Shown in pieces: positions 11,643 through 24,828 of a stretch of 64,000 nucleotides of DNA (positions are counted from its first letter, which is position 1; each line of letters opens with the position of its first letter). Made by a program: the position numbers and the translations under genes. The DNA lies in the NCBI GenBank assembly GCA_029948255.1, contig JALIZF010001765.1:496001-560000 (forward strand), in the 5' to 3' direction. Below the pieces are notes generated by a model. That model searched no databases and was not told the DNA's origin. It worked only from the letters and a program-made list of their open reading frames with translations. This DNA comes from Telmatactis stephensoni (Eukaryota > Cnidaria > Anthozoa > Actiniaria > Isophelliidae).

Positions 11643-14600
11643 ATGTCGAACGCGACCACGGCTGCTCCGCCGACCACAGCGGCTCCAGCTACCAGAAACA
11701 ACAGCACCGAAACATTAGTTGTGGCGTTGATCATCAATGGAATCATTGCATTGGTAGTACTGTTGATCTTCTCGTTTCTGAGGGCAAAGTACAAGCACAT
11801 CTACGCCCCACGTTTGCTTTTGGTGGACAAGAAATATCCACTTGGATCTTTCTCCGAGAAATGCTTTGGATGGATTTTTCCCGCTTTGCGAGCGACCAAC
11901 GACGATATATTCAACTACTCGGGCATGGACGCTTTGGTTCTAATCCGCTTCTTGAGAATGTGCCTTTTTATGGCTCTCATCATTCTGCCCTATGGAATAG
12001 TAGTTCTTCTCCCTCTACACGTTCACGGCGGGCTGGATTTGACGGATATGGATCAGCTTACCCTGTCCAACGTGGAAGCGCGTTCTCCTAAAGTTTGGGC
12101 GCATTTGATAGCTGTTTGGGCATACAGCGCGATCTTCTGCTTCTTGCTCTATCGTGAATGGAAAATCTACATCGAGTATAGACAGAGATGGTTGGCAAAG
12201 GGGTTAAAGCATCATTATGCTGTTCTTGTACGAGATCTTCCTACTAAGGTACTTCTTTATATTAGATTATTTAGGGAAAATTAGGGTAAGGTGTGGTGAA
12301 TGGGTGTCGTCAACATGTGTGTAATGTCATTGTGCGCGCAGGTGTTGTATTATGATAATAGCAGGTTTCAGGCTTTTACTCGACTTCATTTCACAAAAGC
12401 ACGCAAAATGTCGTGTAATTTTGAAACCATTAAGCACGTGGAAGCGTTCCAAATATTCTTTTGTGAGGCTTAGGCATATACAATACATTACAATACAATA
12501 CAATACAATACAAACTTTATTTGGTAAGCGGGTTTTTTATAAGGCACCCGTTCTGTCTCCATGCTGTAAATCACTGGCTGACTGATTGACTGGTCTGACT
12601 GGTGAGTTGAATGTCTAAGGCCATTCTAATTTCAAATTTGTTTAGACGAATTCTTTTTAAACGATTTTTTCATGTATTTCGTTGCTACGAAATGGTACGC
12701 CGCAAGGCCTTAGATCCCTTAAGCATATTCGGAACGTTCGGAACAACAAATTTCGGAAATAACAAAGGAACCCCAATTATCTTCACTGCAACGCGCTTGC
12801 GCAGTTTCCAAAATGACGCCTTGGGGAAAATTTGCAGAAATCACAAAGAAAATGGCAGCTTACAAGACTTTAATTGCTTCGAAATTTCATCATTGCGATG
12901 CATTTTTATGGTGCAATCAATTGTATGCATAAGTTGAAGTCTAAAATCAATATTATTTTCTTCTTTGACTTAACTTTTAGCTGCAAAACAAAGAAAGCTT
13001 GAAGGAGTATGTCGAACAACTCTTTCCAGGACAGGTAGGTTTTAGAGATCTTTATGGAATCTGAATTTCACGTCCTTTTTGAGTAGAATTTCTTTAAAAA
13101 CAACATGAAATATTGGAATGTGTAAGCTTAATAATATAACTTATATTGTTAAAGTGAAGTGAAGGGTGACCATTCCTCAATGGCCAAATTAAGCGACGTT
13201 TTGATGTGATACTTTGACATTTGACACTTAATTTAATGGCACCTTTTGTTAATCTATTTATAATCCAATCTTTAATTTTTAACAACTTTTGAGTTTAATG
13301 TTTGTCATTTCTTGTGTATTCTTGTTCATTTTGCTGTATGTAATGTAATCCAACATTAATAATAAATGACAAGAGTAATAAGTTTAATATTTTAATTAAG
13401 GAATATAGTATCTGCATGATCAATAAAAATTATCTTAAGGGTGTAACAGCTAATTGAAACGAAGAATGCTAATAACAAATCTAGAAATCAACAAAAATAG
13501 ATAAAATAAATAATAAAATAACATCTTTAAAACAATTAACATCTTTAAATCTTTAAAACATCTTTTGTTAATTTTTAGCAACTATAGCTTTATTGTTCTT
13601 CATTTCTTGTGCATTCTTGTTCATTTTTCTGTATGTTTTTAGTCAGGTGTCAAATCTCATGGGAAGCGTCAAGCGTGGGACCAAGTGTCTCATCTGCAAT
13701 CTCCCTTTTTGGTATTTTTAATTTTGTTTTTTCAACATTGGTTCAAAAATGAACCGAATGTAGTTTTAGTTGACTAGTAAAATTATTATAACTTCCATTT
13801 GATATTGCTTAATTAAGCTCTATTACCATGAATGTATTTGGGTATTTGCAGGTTGAAGATCTAGTAGTGGTTGAGGATCTTGAAGAATGGCAGAAATTGG
13901 TAAATCAACATGACCAATTTGTCTGGAAACTTGAAAAAGCTCAGGTAAAACGGGATGACATTGAAAATTTGGTTAAAATCATTCTTCCCATTTAGGTACT
14001 TTTGAATTGACAGCTTAGGGTACAACCAAAGGCAAAAACAAGCAGCAACGCTGAGCATAGTCCAGTCCCAGACTCACATTCTTGCCGCTCCAGGACTTGC
14101 GGAGAAAGGAGAGTCCAGTATAACTTGCATGCGCATGTCAGCTTAGTGACCACGCGATCACCACATGAATGTGTTGATCGCGTGGTTACAATTCCTAATG
14201 TCGTCTAATGATTCAAGATGGCAGAAGAAGAAAGTGTTTTGTATACACGATATCTCATTTCGGAAAGCAATTTGTTGATTCAGTGTCAGAGCTATGCACT
14301 TGGAAAAACCAACTATAATTTTTACCAAAATTTGAGCAGTTACAGGCCAGTTGGGAAAGATGTATTTGTGAATTTTTTGATACACATCACTACCATATTT
14401 TTTGACAGCAAAACAAAACACTGACCTTTGCATATTGCAAGCTCTCAAAATAAAACTTTAATCTGATTGGCTCATTTTGCACATGCGCATGCAAGTTATA
14501 CTGGACTCTCCTTTCTCCGTGAGTCCTGGAGCGGCAAGAAAGAGAGTCTGGGACTGGACTACGCTGAGCAATGACTGACTACGAAAGTGAAAACAGCAAT

Positions 14601-17600
14601 AGCTCCTGCACAACAAGCAGCATGCAACATCCATTGACCACCAATCTGCTCCAAGTTAACTTTGCTTCTAAATAACCACATTTAATAGATGTTGGTGATT
14701 TATAATAGCATAGATTTTGTAATTTACATGGCAAGTTTTTATATTCAAGTGGGTCTAATTTTAATGTTGACCAGTTGCTTGCACTTATTGACAACACTGT
14801 ATGATACCAAGAATGTAAATTATACATTATTAAGTAGCTTTTGTTGTATCCTTAGTTCCTTCTTGAAAAGAAAGGTGAAAGACCAATGCATAAGACCAAG
14901 TTATGTGGTGGTGAGAAAGTGGATTCCATTGCAGTCTATGAAGAAGAACTGAAGGTGAAATATAATAATAGTATAGCATAAAAACCATGGCTACATTTAG
15001 TATATTTGTATAATGTCTTGTCTTTCCACCCTGGAATTAGCATAAATATCTTTTAAAAAGATTATTGCCTAGTTGTGACAATAGCTGACTTCTGAGTTTT
15101 TATTTATTTATTTATTTAATTCAATATTTAAACAGGAACATCTAATTTAGCTAGGCTAGTTTAAACTAAGTTACACTTCACTTGCCATATACAAAAAACT
15201 GTATCAAGAGGTGGCTGCATTCATTAAACTCAATCATTTGTAACAAGACAAACGTTTTAGCACATAGCCTCGTTCTGAGGAGGTCCTTTGTATATGGCAG
15301 GCGAAGCATATCTTGCAACAGGACTATTAGATTGTGGTCAAGACTGCCATAACTACATCATTCTGTATCAAGGCCAAGTTATAAGCTATGATATATTTGC
15401 CTGATTTTTGATGACCTTCATAGGAAAAGAAAGAAATTGATCCAATTCTGTTTTTATTTGATTTTCCTGTAACCCAGCCTTTATAGTTTAATGGTTTATC
15501 TTCATTAGTTGTTGTTTCTATCAAATAGAAATGCCGTGATAGTCTTGAAGAAGAGAAGGACAAAAACCACAAAGCACTTCCTGCTGCATTTGTAATTTTC
15601 AAGTCTTTGAGGGCTGCGAGTATTGCTGTGCAGTGTCAGTGGGACAGCATTCCTATCACAATTGGTGTCAAACCTGGTATGGAAGTCAACAATGTCATCT
15701 GGGGGAACCTTGGAATTGGTTTCATTAGTAGGTAAGTTGATAAGTACGGTAGTTGCAATGTGTAGTTCCAGAAATATCCATACCCCCACCATGAAGGGAA
15801 TTTGTAAATTGCCCCCCCCCGGGCCCCTATCCTCTGGAACTTCCATTTTTCTTCCATACAAACTCTGTAATTGTGTTCTTTCTCAGACCCCCCTCCCCTC
15901 CAGAACTTCACAATCCCTCTGTGGTGGGGGCTGGTACAGATATTTTCTGGAACTACACAATGAATAATAATTGTAATTATGAAGACTTTTATTTACACAA
16001 TTGTACCATTTTGAGTTCTACTTTTGTTGTGCACTCCAATTTAATAATTATTACGGTAGTTCCTTTCCAAGAAATCAGCAAATGCATGTGCAGGCACTAA
16101 ATAAATAAAATCAGGCTCATGACATCTGCATTTTTAAAGCTTATCAAAATTGGGCCAACAATAATTTGCCTAGTATATATATGAACTTGCCTATTTGATG
16201 GTTGTTGAACATAAATATTACAAAATTTCAACTTATAATTTCTTATATTTATCAGGAAAATACGTTCTGCCATTGTAGCTGTCTTTGTGTTCTTGTTGGT
16301 GGTATTCTGGATGGTACCAGTTGCCTTTGTGTCCTCCATGATTCAGTTGGAAAGTCTGGGCAAGAGAGTCCCATTTTTAGCCAAAAGTACGTACAGTCAG
16401 CAGATTGTTGTCTACGCTGTATATAAGCAGTTTAAAAAGTGTATCCTGGAAAATTCTGGTTGAATCTGATCAAATTTGAAATTCTTCTTAAAATACTTTA
16501 ATTTGATTTTGATCAGAGATCTTCTACATTATTGTTCTATATTTTCTGTTGAGGGTTCCTTCACATTTTCTGAGGGTTCCTTGGTTTTACAGTTAAAGGT
16601 GTTATCCACTTTAAAATTTTTGACTGTAAATTCTGCCTTGATTTAAACTCATTGTTAGTGATGAGGTTGGAATTGGAGTGGGTGCCATAGAGGCACTGTG
16701 GTAATCTAGCATAATCTACTGTGGCAAAAACTACATGTACCACTACCAATGATGAGCTTGGTATAACATTTTTGTGAATGATTTTCTGACTTTTGTGTTA
16801 TTTCCAAATAAAATAAATGGTATTACTAACTGATTTTTTTCTTGTGTTTCAGTTAATGAACTTCCGATCTTTGTCACTGGATTTTTGGGAGGATTTTTGG
16901 GAGGCCTGGCGCTGCTGATTTTCTTTATCATTCTACCTTTGGTATATATGATTTGCATTGTTTATTGTCATTTTAAAATAGTGTATCAATATTCATTTCA
17001 TTGTAAATTAGGAATGAAAAACCTTTCAAGCTAGGATTTCCTAATAAAATTGTATTGTATTTTATTGTATTGTAGTGTCATTTATCAAGAAATTAAAAAC
17101 TTATAGATGAATTATGATGATTTCTTTAGATTCTTCGATTTGTCTCCAAACTTCAAGGTCTTGTATCGTTGTCTGAAGTTCAAAGATCTGCACTTGGAAA
17201 GCTGTTTATTTTCAAGGTACAAATTAAAACAATCAGTTATTGTAAGCAGTTGGTTATTCATTAATAGCTGACTTCTGAGATACATTGTACGTTCTTCACT
17301 TGTCACACAAAAGAATCAAAATGGGGCTATGAGCATAGAGCACAGCATAACGTTTTATGAGCTTTATATACATAGCCTTAATTGTTTTAATTCCTTTGTA
17401 TGTGGCAGATTGAGTATATCTTATGTATTTAATACCGTTACGAAATGTACACAGTCTATTAGGATTTGTTAAGCCGGGCGCAAGGCTATGCCACGGGCCA
17501 AGTATTTGTTGTGTTTAAGACAATGGCAGTTTTGTGTTAATCATATCCCAAGGGTATATTGTGTTCAGAGTATTTAAGCACTGAGAAAGGAATATTTGCC

Positions 17601-20600
17601 ACTCGAAGGCATCTCTCTCTCCTAGTACGTCGGTACCATTCATCGTTTATTTTAAATTACTTCCTCTGTTTTAATTTTCAGGTTTATTCAGATAATGATG
17701 TATTCCAGTTTATTTAGCATATATACCAATATATCTCAATCTTAGCTTGTACCGTTCTCCGTCAGACTTGTAGCATGAATAAAACGAGATGCCCGCCCCT
17801 ACTGCAATTGTGTCTGTTGTTATTGTGATAATGCAGTTAAGCTAGTAAATGCTTTATGCTCGTTCACAGTGTGTATAGAGTATAAGGGACTTTTACTGAG
17901 GATACAATGTATATTTGGAAAGTTAATTTTATTTGTTAATTTTTTCTTAATTTTTTCTTTATTTGTTAATTTTGTAGATTCTCAACATGTTTCTTTTGCT
18001 GGCTGTTGCTGGTTCAGTGTTGAACAAGCTAGATGAGATGATCAAAAAGCCAATGGAGCTTCCAACATTCCTTGCCAAAACTCTCCCCAGCCAGTCCACA
18101 TTCTTCATTGTACTAATCATGTTGATGTCTTTGGGTGGCTTCCCAATGGAATTGCTCAGGATTGGACCACTGATTGTAGTGGGTTTGAAAAGAAAGTTCC
18201 TCAATCTGACACCCAGAGAGGACAAAGCGGCATGGAGGCCTCCACCCATTGGATATGATGTTCAGGTGAGAGACTATCTAGAAGCGATCAGTTATGATTT
18301 CTTGTGAAATCAAATACACCTATTTCTAAGTTATGAGTTAGAATACAGAATACAGTTTCAAAGTAACTCGTACGTCGTCTTGTCCACTCTGGAAAAGCGA
18401 AAAGCGTCTTTTGTAGTGGAAACAAACCGAACCCAGTCGAAATCAGTAACTCGACAAAAACACGATTTTGTTGCTGAATATACTGCCAAATTTGAAATAA
18501 AATATACGGAAGCTGATGTGGTCGGTAAGGTAACGGCAAGGTGACGGTAAGGTAACGGTAAGTGGTCAACGAACCGAGTTACCGACCACTTACCGTACGG
18601 TGCAGATTGTTCACGATTACCAGGTGAGAGTGGTAATGTAAAATGGTGAAGATGCTGTAATGACGTCAATAAGTAAACCTGTTTGGAAGCAAGAAATGAG
18701 TGAGAAAATAGAGTTTCCAACCCTCAGCTCTTTGATAGTTTGTTATTGATTTATTTGAACTGTTTTGTCTTACAGTATGCCAACCATCTGTATGCTTTAA
18801 TTGTTGGGTTGTGTTATTCTGTCATGGCACCAATCATGACCCCTTTTACTCTGCTGTACTTTGTACTGGCTAACATAGCCTGGCATAACCAAGTATTGCA
18901 TATCTATATCCCAATCTTTGATTCTGGTGGACTGTTGTGGCCCAAAGTCTTTAACAGGTATGTACACTGTACATTGTAGTGACGTCAGCTCCGTGAAGAA
19001 TCAGAGAGATCTGTGAAAACTAAAGATCCGGCTTGACTCTTGAATTCCACAAGGTGTTTATAGCGTTTACCCTTAGGCGAAGGCTCTAACTGCTTCTAGA
19101 TAGTTACAGATATGTTAACCCATCAAATTTCTATGAGCTTAAGAGCTTACAAAAATGTGGTAAAGGGTTAAAAGACTAGTGTCACGTGACAGTGGCCTAT
19201 AGATGTCAGTGACATAAAGAATATTACCAAGGTTAAAATTATGCTTACTTAACTAACCGAAACTAGATTAGGCAGATGCTGTTACATACATGTATTTCAG
19301 ATATGTCATACCTAATAACAAGAGATAATCATTTGATTACAAACATACAAGTTTTGTCAACAAAACATTTTATTTTAAGCCTTTCAAATATTCATGCCTT
19401 GCTGATTGCCCTTGTAATGGCAAGTTAACTATGGAGAACTGTGTTTAAATTATCCCATGAATTTCACCAATTCACTTCTATGTAAAACATGTTAGTTACC
19501 GGTAACCAGTTAGTTAGTCATCAAAAATGTTATACCAAGCTCATCATTGGTAGTGGTACATGTAATTTTAAGTCTTAATGCGTTTTTTGCATTTGTTTCA
19601 GGATTATTGCTGGTCTTTTGGTGTTCCAGATTTTGATGATTGGTATTTTTGGCCTCAAGATGGTTGCTGCTGTGTCCATCCTTGTGCTTCCTGTGCCTTT
19701 CCTTACTCTTCTTTTCTTTGGTTTTGTGCAGTTTTATCTTCTGCCATTGTCTGAAAATCTCACTCTGCAGAAAGTTACCTCTGAAGAAGAGCCCCAAGCC
19801 CCTCAGGTAAAAGTTGTGGTGTGCATAAACACAGCATGGATGATAATGTTCATAACAATGTTTATATATTTCAACTATGGTGTCAGTAAGTTGTTGGTAA
19901 GGTGTCAGTAAGTGGTTGGTGAGGTGTCAGTAAGTGGTTGGTAAGATGTCGGTAAGTAGTTGGTAAGGTGTCAGTAAGTTGTTGGTAAGGTGTCAGTAAG
20001 TGATTGGTAAGGTGTCAGTAAGTGGTTGGTGAGGTGTCAGTGAGTGGTTGGTAAGGTGTCAGTAAGTGGTGGGTAAGGTGACAGTGAGTGGTTGATACGT
20101 TTTCAGTAAGTAGTTGGTATGCTTTCAGTAAGTGGTTAGAAAGGTGTAGTAAGTGATTGGTAAGGTGTCAGTGTGTTATTGGTAAGTTGTCAGTAAGTGG
20201 TTGGTAAGGTGTCAGTAAGTGGTTGGTAAGGTGTGAGTAAGTGGTGGGTAAGGTGTCAGTGAGTGGTTGGTAAGGTTTCAGTAAGCAGTTGGTAATGTTT
20301 CAGTAATGTATCAGTCAAACCCCTAGGCAAAAAAAATTTACAAAAAAAAGTCTGACAAGTTCCCCACTGGGCAAGCCATCATGGTCAAATCCCCACTTAT
20401 TGAGGCTTTGAAGAGTGTCAAATTTCCCTCCCTGTGGGCCAGTCAGCGAATTTTAGAAATATTATATATTATAGGTTTTTCCATTACGTAGTCCTGCTTG
20501 TGCAAGCTTCCAAAATAGATGTAGAGCAGGCTCAACAGTGAGAATTTGCTTTTATAAAGCTCATACTTTTTGGAAAAAACAAAAAACAAGCTAAAAGCTA

Positions 20601-21382
20601 TTTTGTGGGAATGATTCATTATTTTTTGGAATCAAAAAGTATGCCTAATCAATAATTGAAAGCAGAGAAGTGGGATTTATCTGACAATTTATCTGGCGAT
20701 TTGTCTAATTGCCACTGTGTCAGAGGTTTTTATAAACGACCTTGCCGTCAAAGTACTACAAATAAAATCAAAACTCTAAGATTATTCAACTTCGCAGCAA
20801 ACCTAGCCTTTTATCTTCATAGACAACACTTCGTATTGTTGTTGATATATCTCAGATTTTGGTTTATTAAGATGGGTATTGGAAAATGTGTTTATAGTCA
20901 AAAGAGCGCTGTACGAAAGAATATTGCCATATTTGATATGCTTCACTATTTAAACTGCTTCTGACTGAAAAACTTTGACTGTAACCTCCAGTCCAGATGA
21001 GAAGGGGCAATGGGCACCCTTGGAATTGACTAATACATAAGCAGTTGGTAAGGTGCCAATAAGTAACATTTGTTCAGTGTCAGGGAGTGGCTGGTAAGGT
21101 GTTGGTGATAGTCAAAATGCTGGAAGACTGTACAGCTTGAAAGTAACATGGCAAACACCAGCTATAGCAAGTCTGTACCTGACTGTAATACTATCTAACA
21201 CAAAAATATTTTGTTTGTAGGAAATCCCTCAAGGCTACATAAGGAACTTAAAGCTTCCAGAAGAACTTGAACTGAGCAGAGAACCCTTGGAGTCTTCAGA
21301 CCACACCAATGAAGCTTCTCAACTCATCTCAAATCCATCTCATGTCCCCAAAAAAGATGACGAAGATGACACCCATGTCTAG
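11643..21382 (+). CDS. OSCA/TMEM63 (CSC1-like) mechanosensitive cation channel, 12 exons
   Basis: Exons: 11643-12248, 12981-13034, 13852-13944, 14856-14954, 15529-15731, 16256-16386, 16853-16941, 17130-17216, 17978-18265, 18776-18957, 19602-19806 and 21221-21382. All introns are GT-AG, phases agree, and the product is 732 aa ending TAG. The family (RSN1_7TM/PHM7_cyt domains) forms osmo- or mechanically gated cation channels in plasma or endosomal membranes. Seen: a Ser/Thr/Asn-rich N-terminus with NAT and NST sequons, TM0 at about 25-46, two further TM segments before 175 and YAVLVRDLP opening the cytosolic domain. That domain ends with AFVIFKSLRAAS and VNNVIWGNLG (about 300-345). A run of TM helices follows from 355 to 670, including GFLGGFLGGLALLIFF and FGFVQFYLLPL, and then a short acidic tail. 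The cytosolic loop is short for the family. The start at 11643 is the first ATG of the long open exon. Intron 3 carries a MULE-like MITE and intron 11 a minisatellite. Confidence 0.92.
14059..14560. mobile_element. Mutator-like (MULE) non-autonomous element in intron 3
   Basis: Terminal inverted repeats of about 75-80 bp start AGTCCAGTCCCAGACTC and end GAGTCTGGGACTGGACT, with only a few mismatches. The element is flanked by the direct repeat ACGCTGAGCA (14048-14057 and 14561-14570). Long TIRs with a 9-11 bp target duplication fit Mutator-type elements. A smaller hairpin (GACCACGCGATCA against TGATCGCGTGGTT) lies inside at 14151-14187. No transposase. Confidence 0.8.
15765..15958. mobile_element. 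Inverted-repeat MITE in intron 5 of the channel gene
   Basis: The left end reads GTAGTTCCAGAAATATCCAT followed by ACCCCCACC; the right end is its imperfect complement (GGTACAGATATTTTCTGGAAC then TACAC). A diverged relative is at 26868-27060 in the STN1-like gene, and one end recurs at 31087-31115. Confidence 0.65.
19885..21115 (+). repeat. Minisatellite with about 20-bp unit in intron 11
   Basis: From 19885 to about 20310 the unit GTCAGTAAGTGGTTGGTAAG recurs around twenty times with point changes. After roughly 0.7 kb of other sequence, degenerate units reappear at about 21040-21110, so the array was probably split by an insertion. Each unit contains GTAAGT, the 5' splice-site consensus. Related words also occur in intron 9 (about 18520-18595). 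Confidence 0.85.
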
Positions 21383-22241
21383 AGGATGTAAGAGTAGTTT
21401 ACACTTATCTAGTGATGAAAGACGAAACATACATTGTACAAGGATGATAATAAGTAGTACGCTTTAAGTCTCTTGCTTAGTAATGCTTGTCACAACTTTT
21501 AGGCTCTAGACTGTGCATGTAGTTTGTATTGTTAGCTAAGCTGATAGTTTGATGTCTTTTTTATCAGGTAAAGGTAATTTATTTTAGTTCGAAGAGTGGG
21601 GTGTGGTTGCCCAATTCTCCCAAGCCATGAGCTCTTGTTTAAGCTTCTTAAGGTGCACCTTTACCCCTCTCTCCATTAGTGTTCCTTTCTATGGGTATTT
21701 GAAGCTAAGGAAAGAAGTCGAAACAAGGATGTGAGGTCACTGGGAATCAAACTCGGGACCTCTCACACCAAAGGCTGCACATCCTTGCTTCTTATCAGAA
21801 AGTTACAGCTTTAAAAAGCTGACAACTACAAAATAATGCAAGACCTTTTCACAGTTACCATACTGCTAGATCACATCGAGGTTAATGTTGACCAAGAATT
21901 GATACAGAAACTCTTGCTTTTCACATGTAAATCACTAGTATCATAAAGTTCAACTCCACTTTGTGCAAAAACCCGTGCAAATCGAAAGGATTTGCTTTGT
22001 TCATTCAACACTCCTTGTGTGCATTTCTGGTCTTTTCATGGACTGTTGCCAAAACTACAAACAAAATATTACAGGCTGCCATGAGCAAGATGTAACTGTG
22101 AAATGGACTGATAACCAGATTAACATAATGAACACCTGTTAATGACCATGCAACTTTTTATCTTTATGGCCTCCAACATTTTCATTGCAGAATGTATTGG
22201 TCTGTAGTGCATTATTATAGGAATCATACATTAATTTGGTG

Positions 22242-22413
22242 CCTCCTCTGCAGGCAACCCTTCTTTATATGGGAACCTTTTTGTCACCCTCCTAACTGAG
22301 GGAGACAAGAAAAGAAAGGGCACCACAGTCCCTCCCAGTCATACAACACAGGAGGCCCAAAAATAGAGACAAATAGAGAACAGAGAAAGAGATGCCTGCA
22401 GAGAAGGCTATTG
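22242..22413. mobile_element. MITE of the TAGCCTCCTCYGCAGGCA family
   Basis: Ends GCCTCCTCTGCAGGCAA and ATGCCTGCAGAGAAGGCTA, with AACACAGGAGGCCCAAAA near the right end as in the copy at 62824-62942. More diverged than that copy. Confidence 0.6.
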
Positions 22414-22802
22414 TGTTCTTGAGCTAGACACTTTCTTTAACTTGCTTCAGTCTGCTCAGCTGTATAAATGAGTATCAGCATGCTGAGTTGAAGTTGAGAT
22501 AAAAGGGAAGCTTTTTGGTTGAATTAATCCAACTGTACTTGACCTTTAGCTTCTCAAGTATAAGATATTAGTATTATAGAGTAAGGGGAAATGGTCCCTA
22601 ATTTTAAAAATAGCTTTATAAAGTAAACAAGATGGTAGTTAATAACACTAAAGCATGTAAAGTAAGTGTAAAATGTATTTTTTATAGCACATTACTTTGA
22701 AAGTTAGTGGGATTTTACTTAACTCAGGAAAAAGATGACTAGTGAATTGATGTTGATAAAGAACAAAAGAAAACTTTGTTAGAGCCTACTTGTACTGACT
22801 AC

Positions 22803-23150
22803 AGAACTTTCCTGAATTTGCATAACTCATCACAAAACAGTAGATTCAAGTGGGGTGGATAAATCTATACATTCACTGTATGTTATCAACTTCAGTCTTG
22901 ACTTGAATCTATAATAAATTGTTTTGTGGTTAGTCATGCAAACTAGGGAAAGGTCTATTAGTCTAATAGAACTTTCCTGAATTCGTATGACTGATCACAA
23001 AACAATAGATTCAAGTCATATCAAGATTGGGGTGGAGATGGGATAAATCTATACATTCACTGTATGTTATCAACCTCAGTCTTGACTTGAATCTATAATA
23101 AATATTGTTTTGTGGTTAGTCATGCAAACTAGGGAAAGGTCTATTAGTCT
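22803..23150. repeat. Two tandem copies of a 165-180 bp palindromic element
   Basis: Each copy starts GAACTTTCCTGAATT (near 22804 and 22970) and ends CATGCAAACTAGGGAAAGGT. Within each copy the two halves are inverted: ACAAAACAGTAGATTCAAGT is answered by ACTTGAATCTATAATAAAT, then TTGTTTTGTGGTTAGTCATG. The second copy carries a small extra segment. This looks like a foldback element duplicated in tandem. Confidence 0.75.
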
Positions 23151-23434
23151 CACTGGTAATTTTTTTTGTGGGTTGCTGGTAACTCCATTAACTTAAGTGC
23201 TATCTATTATACAGTAGTCAGAGTGGTTTATAGGATAATAGTATTGGAGCCTTCCATGGCCAACTAATATTATTTTAATTAGCTTTGTAAGTTAACACCA
23301 CTTAACTGCAATAAACTTAACCAGTGAATCGTTGTCGTTATATTATTGTATGGCAAATCATGGTATGTGTAATTGAAGGGTTTGAAGTGAAAATGGCCTA
23401 AGTGAAATATTTTGAATTTGCAGCTAGGATCATT

Positions 23435-23559
23435 CATGATAATTTATTTGGTTGTCTCTAGCTTAGTTATTTTGATGAAAAGTTTAAAGTTTAAGTTTAA
23501 CGTCTGTAAAACTTTTCATCAAAATAACTAAGCTAGAGACAACCAAATAAATTATCATG
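23435..23559. repeat. Perfect inverted repeat, about 51-bp arms
   Basis: The left arm starts CATGATAATTTATTTGGTTG; the right arm is its exact complement ending at 23559, with about 22 nt between the arms. The word ATGGCCTAAGTGA lies on both sides (near 23393 and 23556), like a target duplication or a template-switch footprint. No ORF. Confidence 0.8.
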
Positions 23560-24255
23560 GCCTAAGTGACTTTGATATTTTTTTTCAATGGTATAAAATG
23601 GTATAATTAACTTTCCTATGCCAAAAAATGAATGTCTGTTCATCCATCACAAAATGTAATGGTTGTGACCTCAAGAAAGATTATGTATTTTGTGTATATA
23701 CAGGTCTATTAATTTGCATAAACATTGACCCTTCAAAGCGTAGAAGCTAAGACCAAAATGCAAAATCTGTTGATTAGATGATTTCAGAAATGTGGATGTT
23801 AAAACAGGGACTGAGACAAATTCCTGGTATTCCAAAACTGAATATGTAGTAGTATAGATAAAACATATGAAGATAGGTATAATTATACCTATGCAAATTA
23901 TAGTCAAAAGAAACGGAAAGGAAGCTTAAGTATGTAAGATATGTAAGTAATGTATAAAGAACGAGAGAGCATGTCACATTGGTGGATAAAGATCCTCGCC
24001 AAATTTAGACCCAATATAACATGCTCTCGAGCTCTTTATATTACTTTCAAACATCTAATTGTCAATTATCATATTTGACCAGAATTTTCCAAGTTTGACT
24101 ATTTTTGGCTTAGAAAATCCAAGGTAAAGTTTATGCAAATGAACAAAAATCTTTATCCAATATAAAGATCTATGTTAGGGTAGTGATTTCCATTGTGTTT
24201 TCTAATGAATTATTAATGAGTTTGATAATGCAATTTATTGACCTATTCAGGTGCC

Positions 24256-24430
24256 TTATAGGCCCTTTGCATAATATTTCTGGTCATATGCAGATACACC
24301 TCTTGCCTTACTTTGGTGCAGGTAAAGAATGGTATGGTTAAGTTTATTCTTTTGTTTTGCTGAGCGAAAGCGAGATACAGGGTGTATCTGCATATTTTTA
24401 GCAGCTTTATGCATAGGGTCTATAAGAGGG
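24256..24430. mobile_element. Imperfect hairpin element
   Basis: The left half (TATAGGCCCTTTGCATAA, then ATATGCAGATACACCTC) is answered by GGTGTATCTGCATATTTTT and TTTATGCATAGGGTCTATA. A degenerate MITE about 170 bp long downstream of the STN1-like gene. Confidence 0.6.
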
Positions 24431-24828
24431 TATTTTAATCCATTTTGCAACCATGCAAACTATGAAATGCAAGTGAGGATTTCCAGGTGGCTGGCTGGTG
24501 AAAAATCTTGGATGGTTTCTAACAGCCAGTAAATTCAAGTTGCTGTTAACACTTGAGGTACGTACATGTATTCACTACTTCTAGGCTAAATGCCTTTGCC
24601 AATTGGACAAAATTATGATCATGCAGCAGTCCATGTCCTTGGGCCAGAGTCTGGTGAAAATTCTTGATGGAGTGTAATCTAGACAATATATACTGCAACT
24701 GTACTTTTGCTAGTCCTTCCACAGATCCTAAATCTTGGTCCTTCCACAGCATGGCCATGCAAGCAGCCATACAAGGAGCTCTGCTCTCTCTCTCTCAATA
24801 AAGATACTCAGTTTCAAAACAGAGCACA

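Larger units (their letters stand above)
21383..24828. other. Intergenic region between two convergent genes
   Basis: This stretch holds the 3' ends of the channel gene (+) and the STN1-like gene (-). It contains several inverted-repeat elements listed separately. I see no additional gene; the short ORFs are AT-rich and lack similarity. Confidence 0.6.

Noticed and set aside
20656..20964. 102-codon ORF in channel-gene intron 11
   Set aside because: It lies in the segment interrupting the minisatellite and has no similarity or splice signals.
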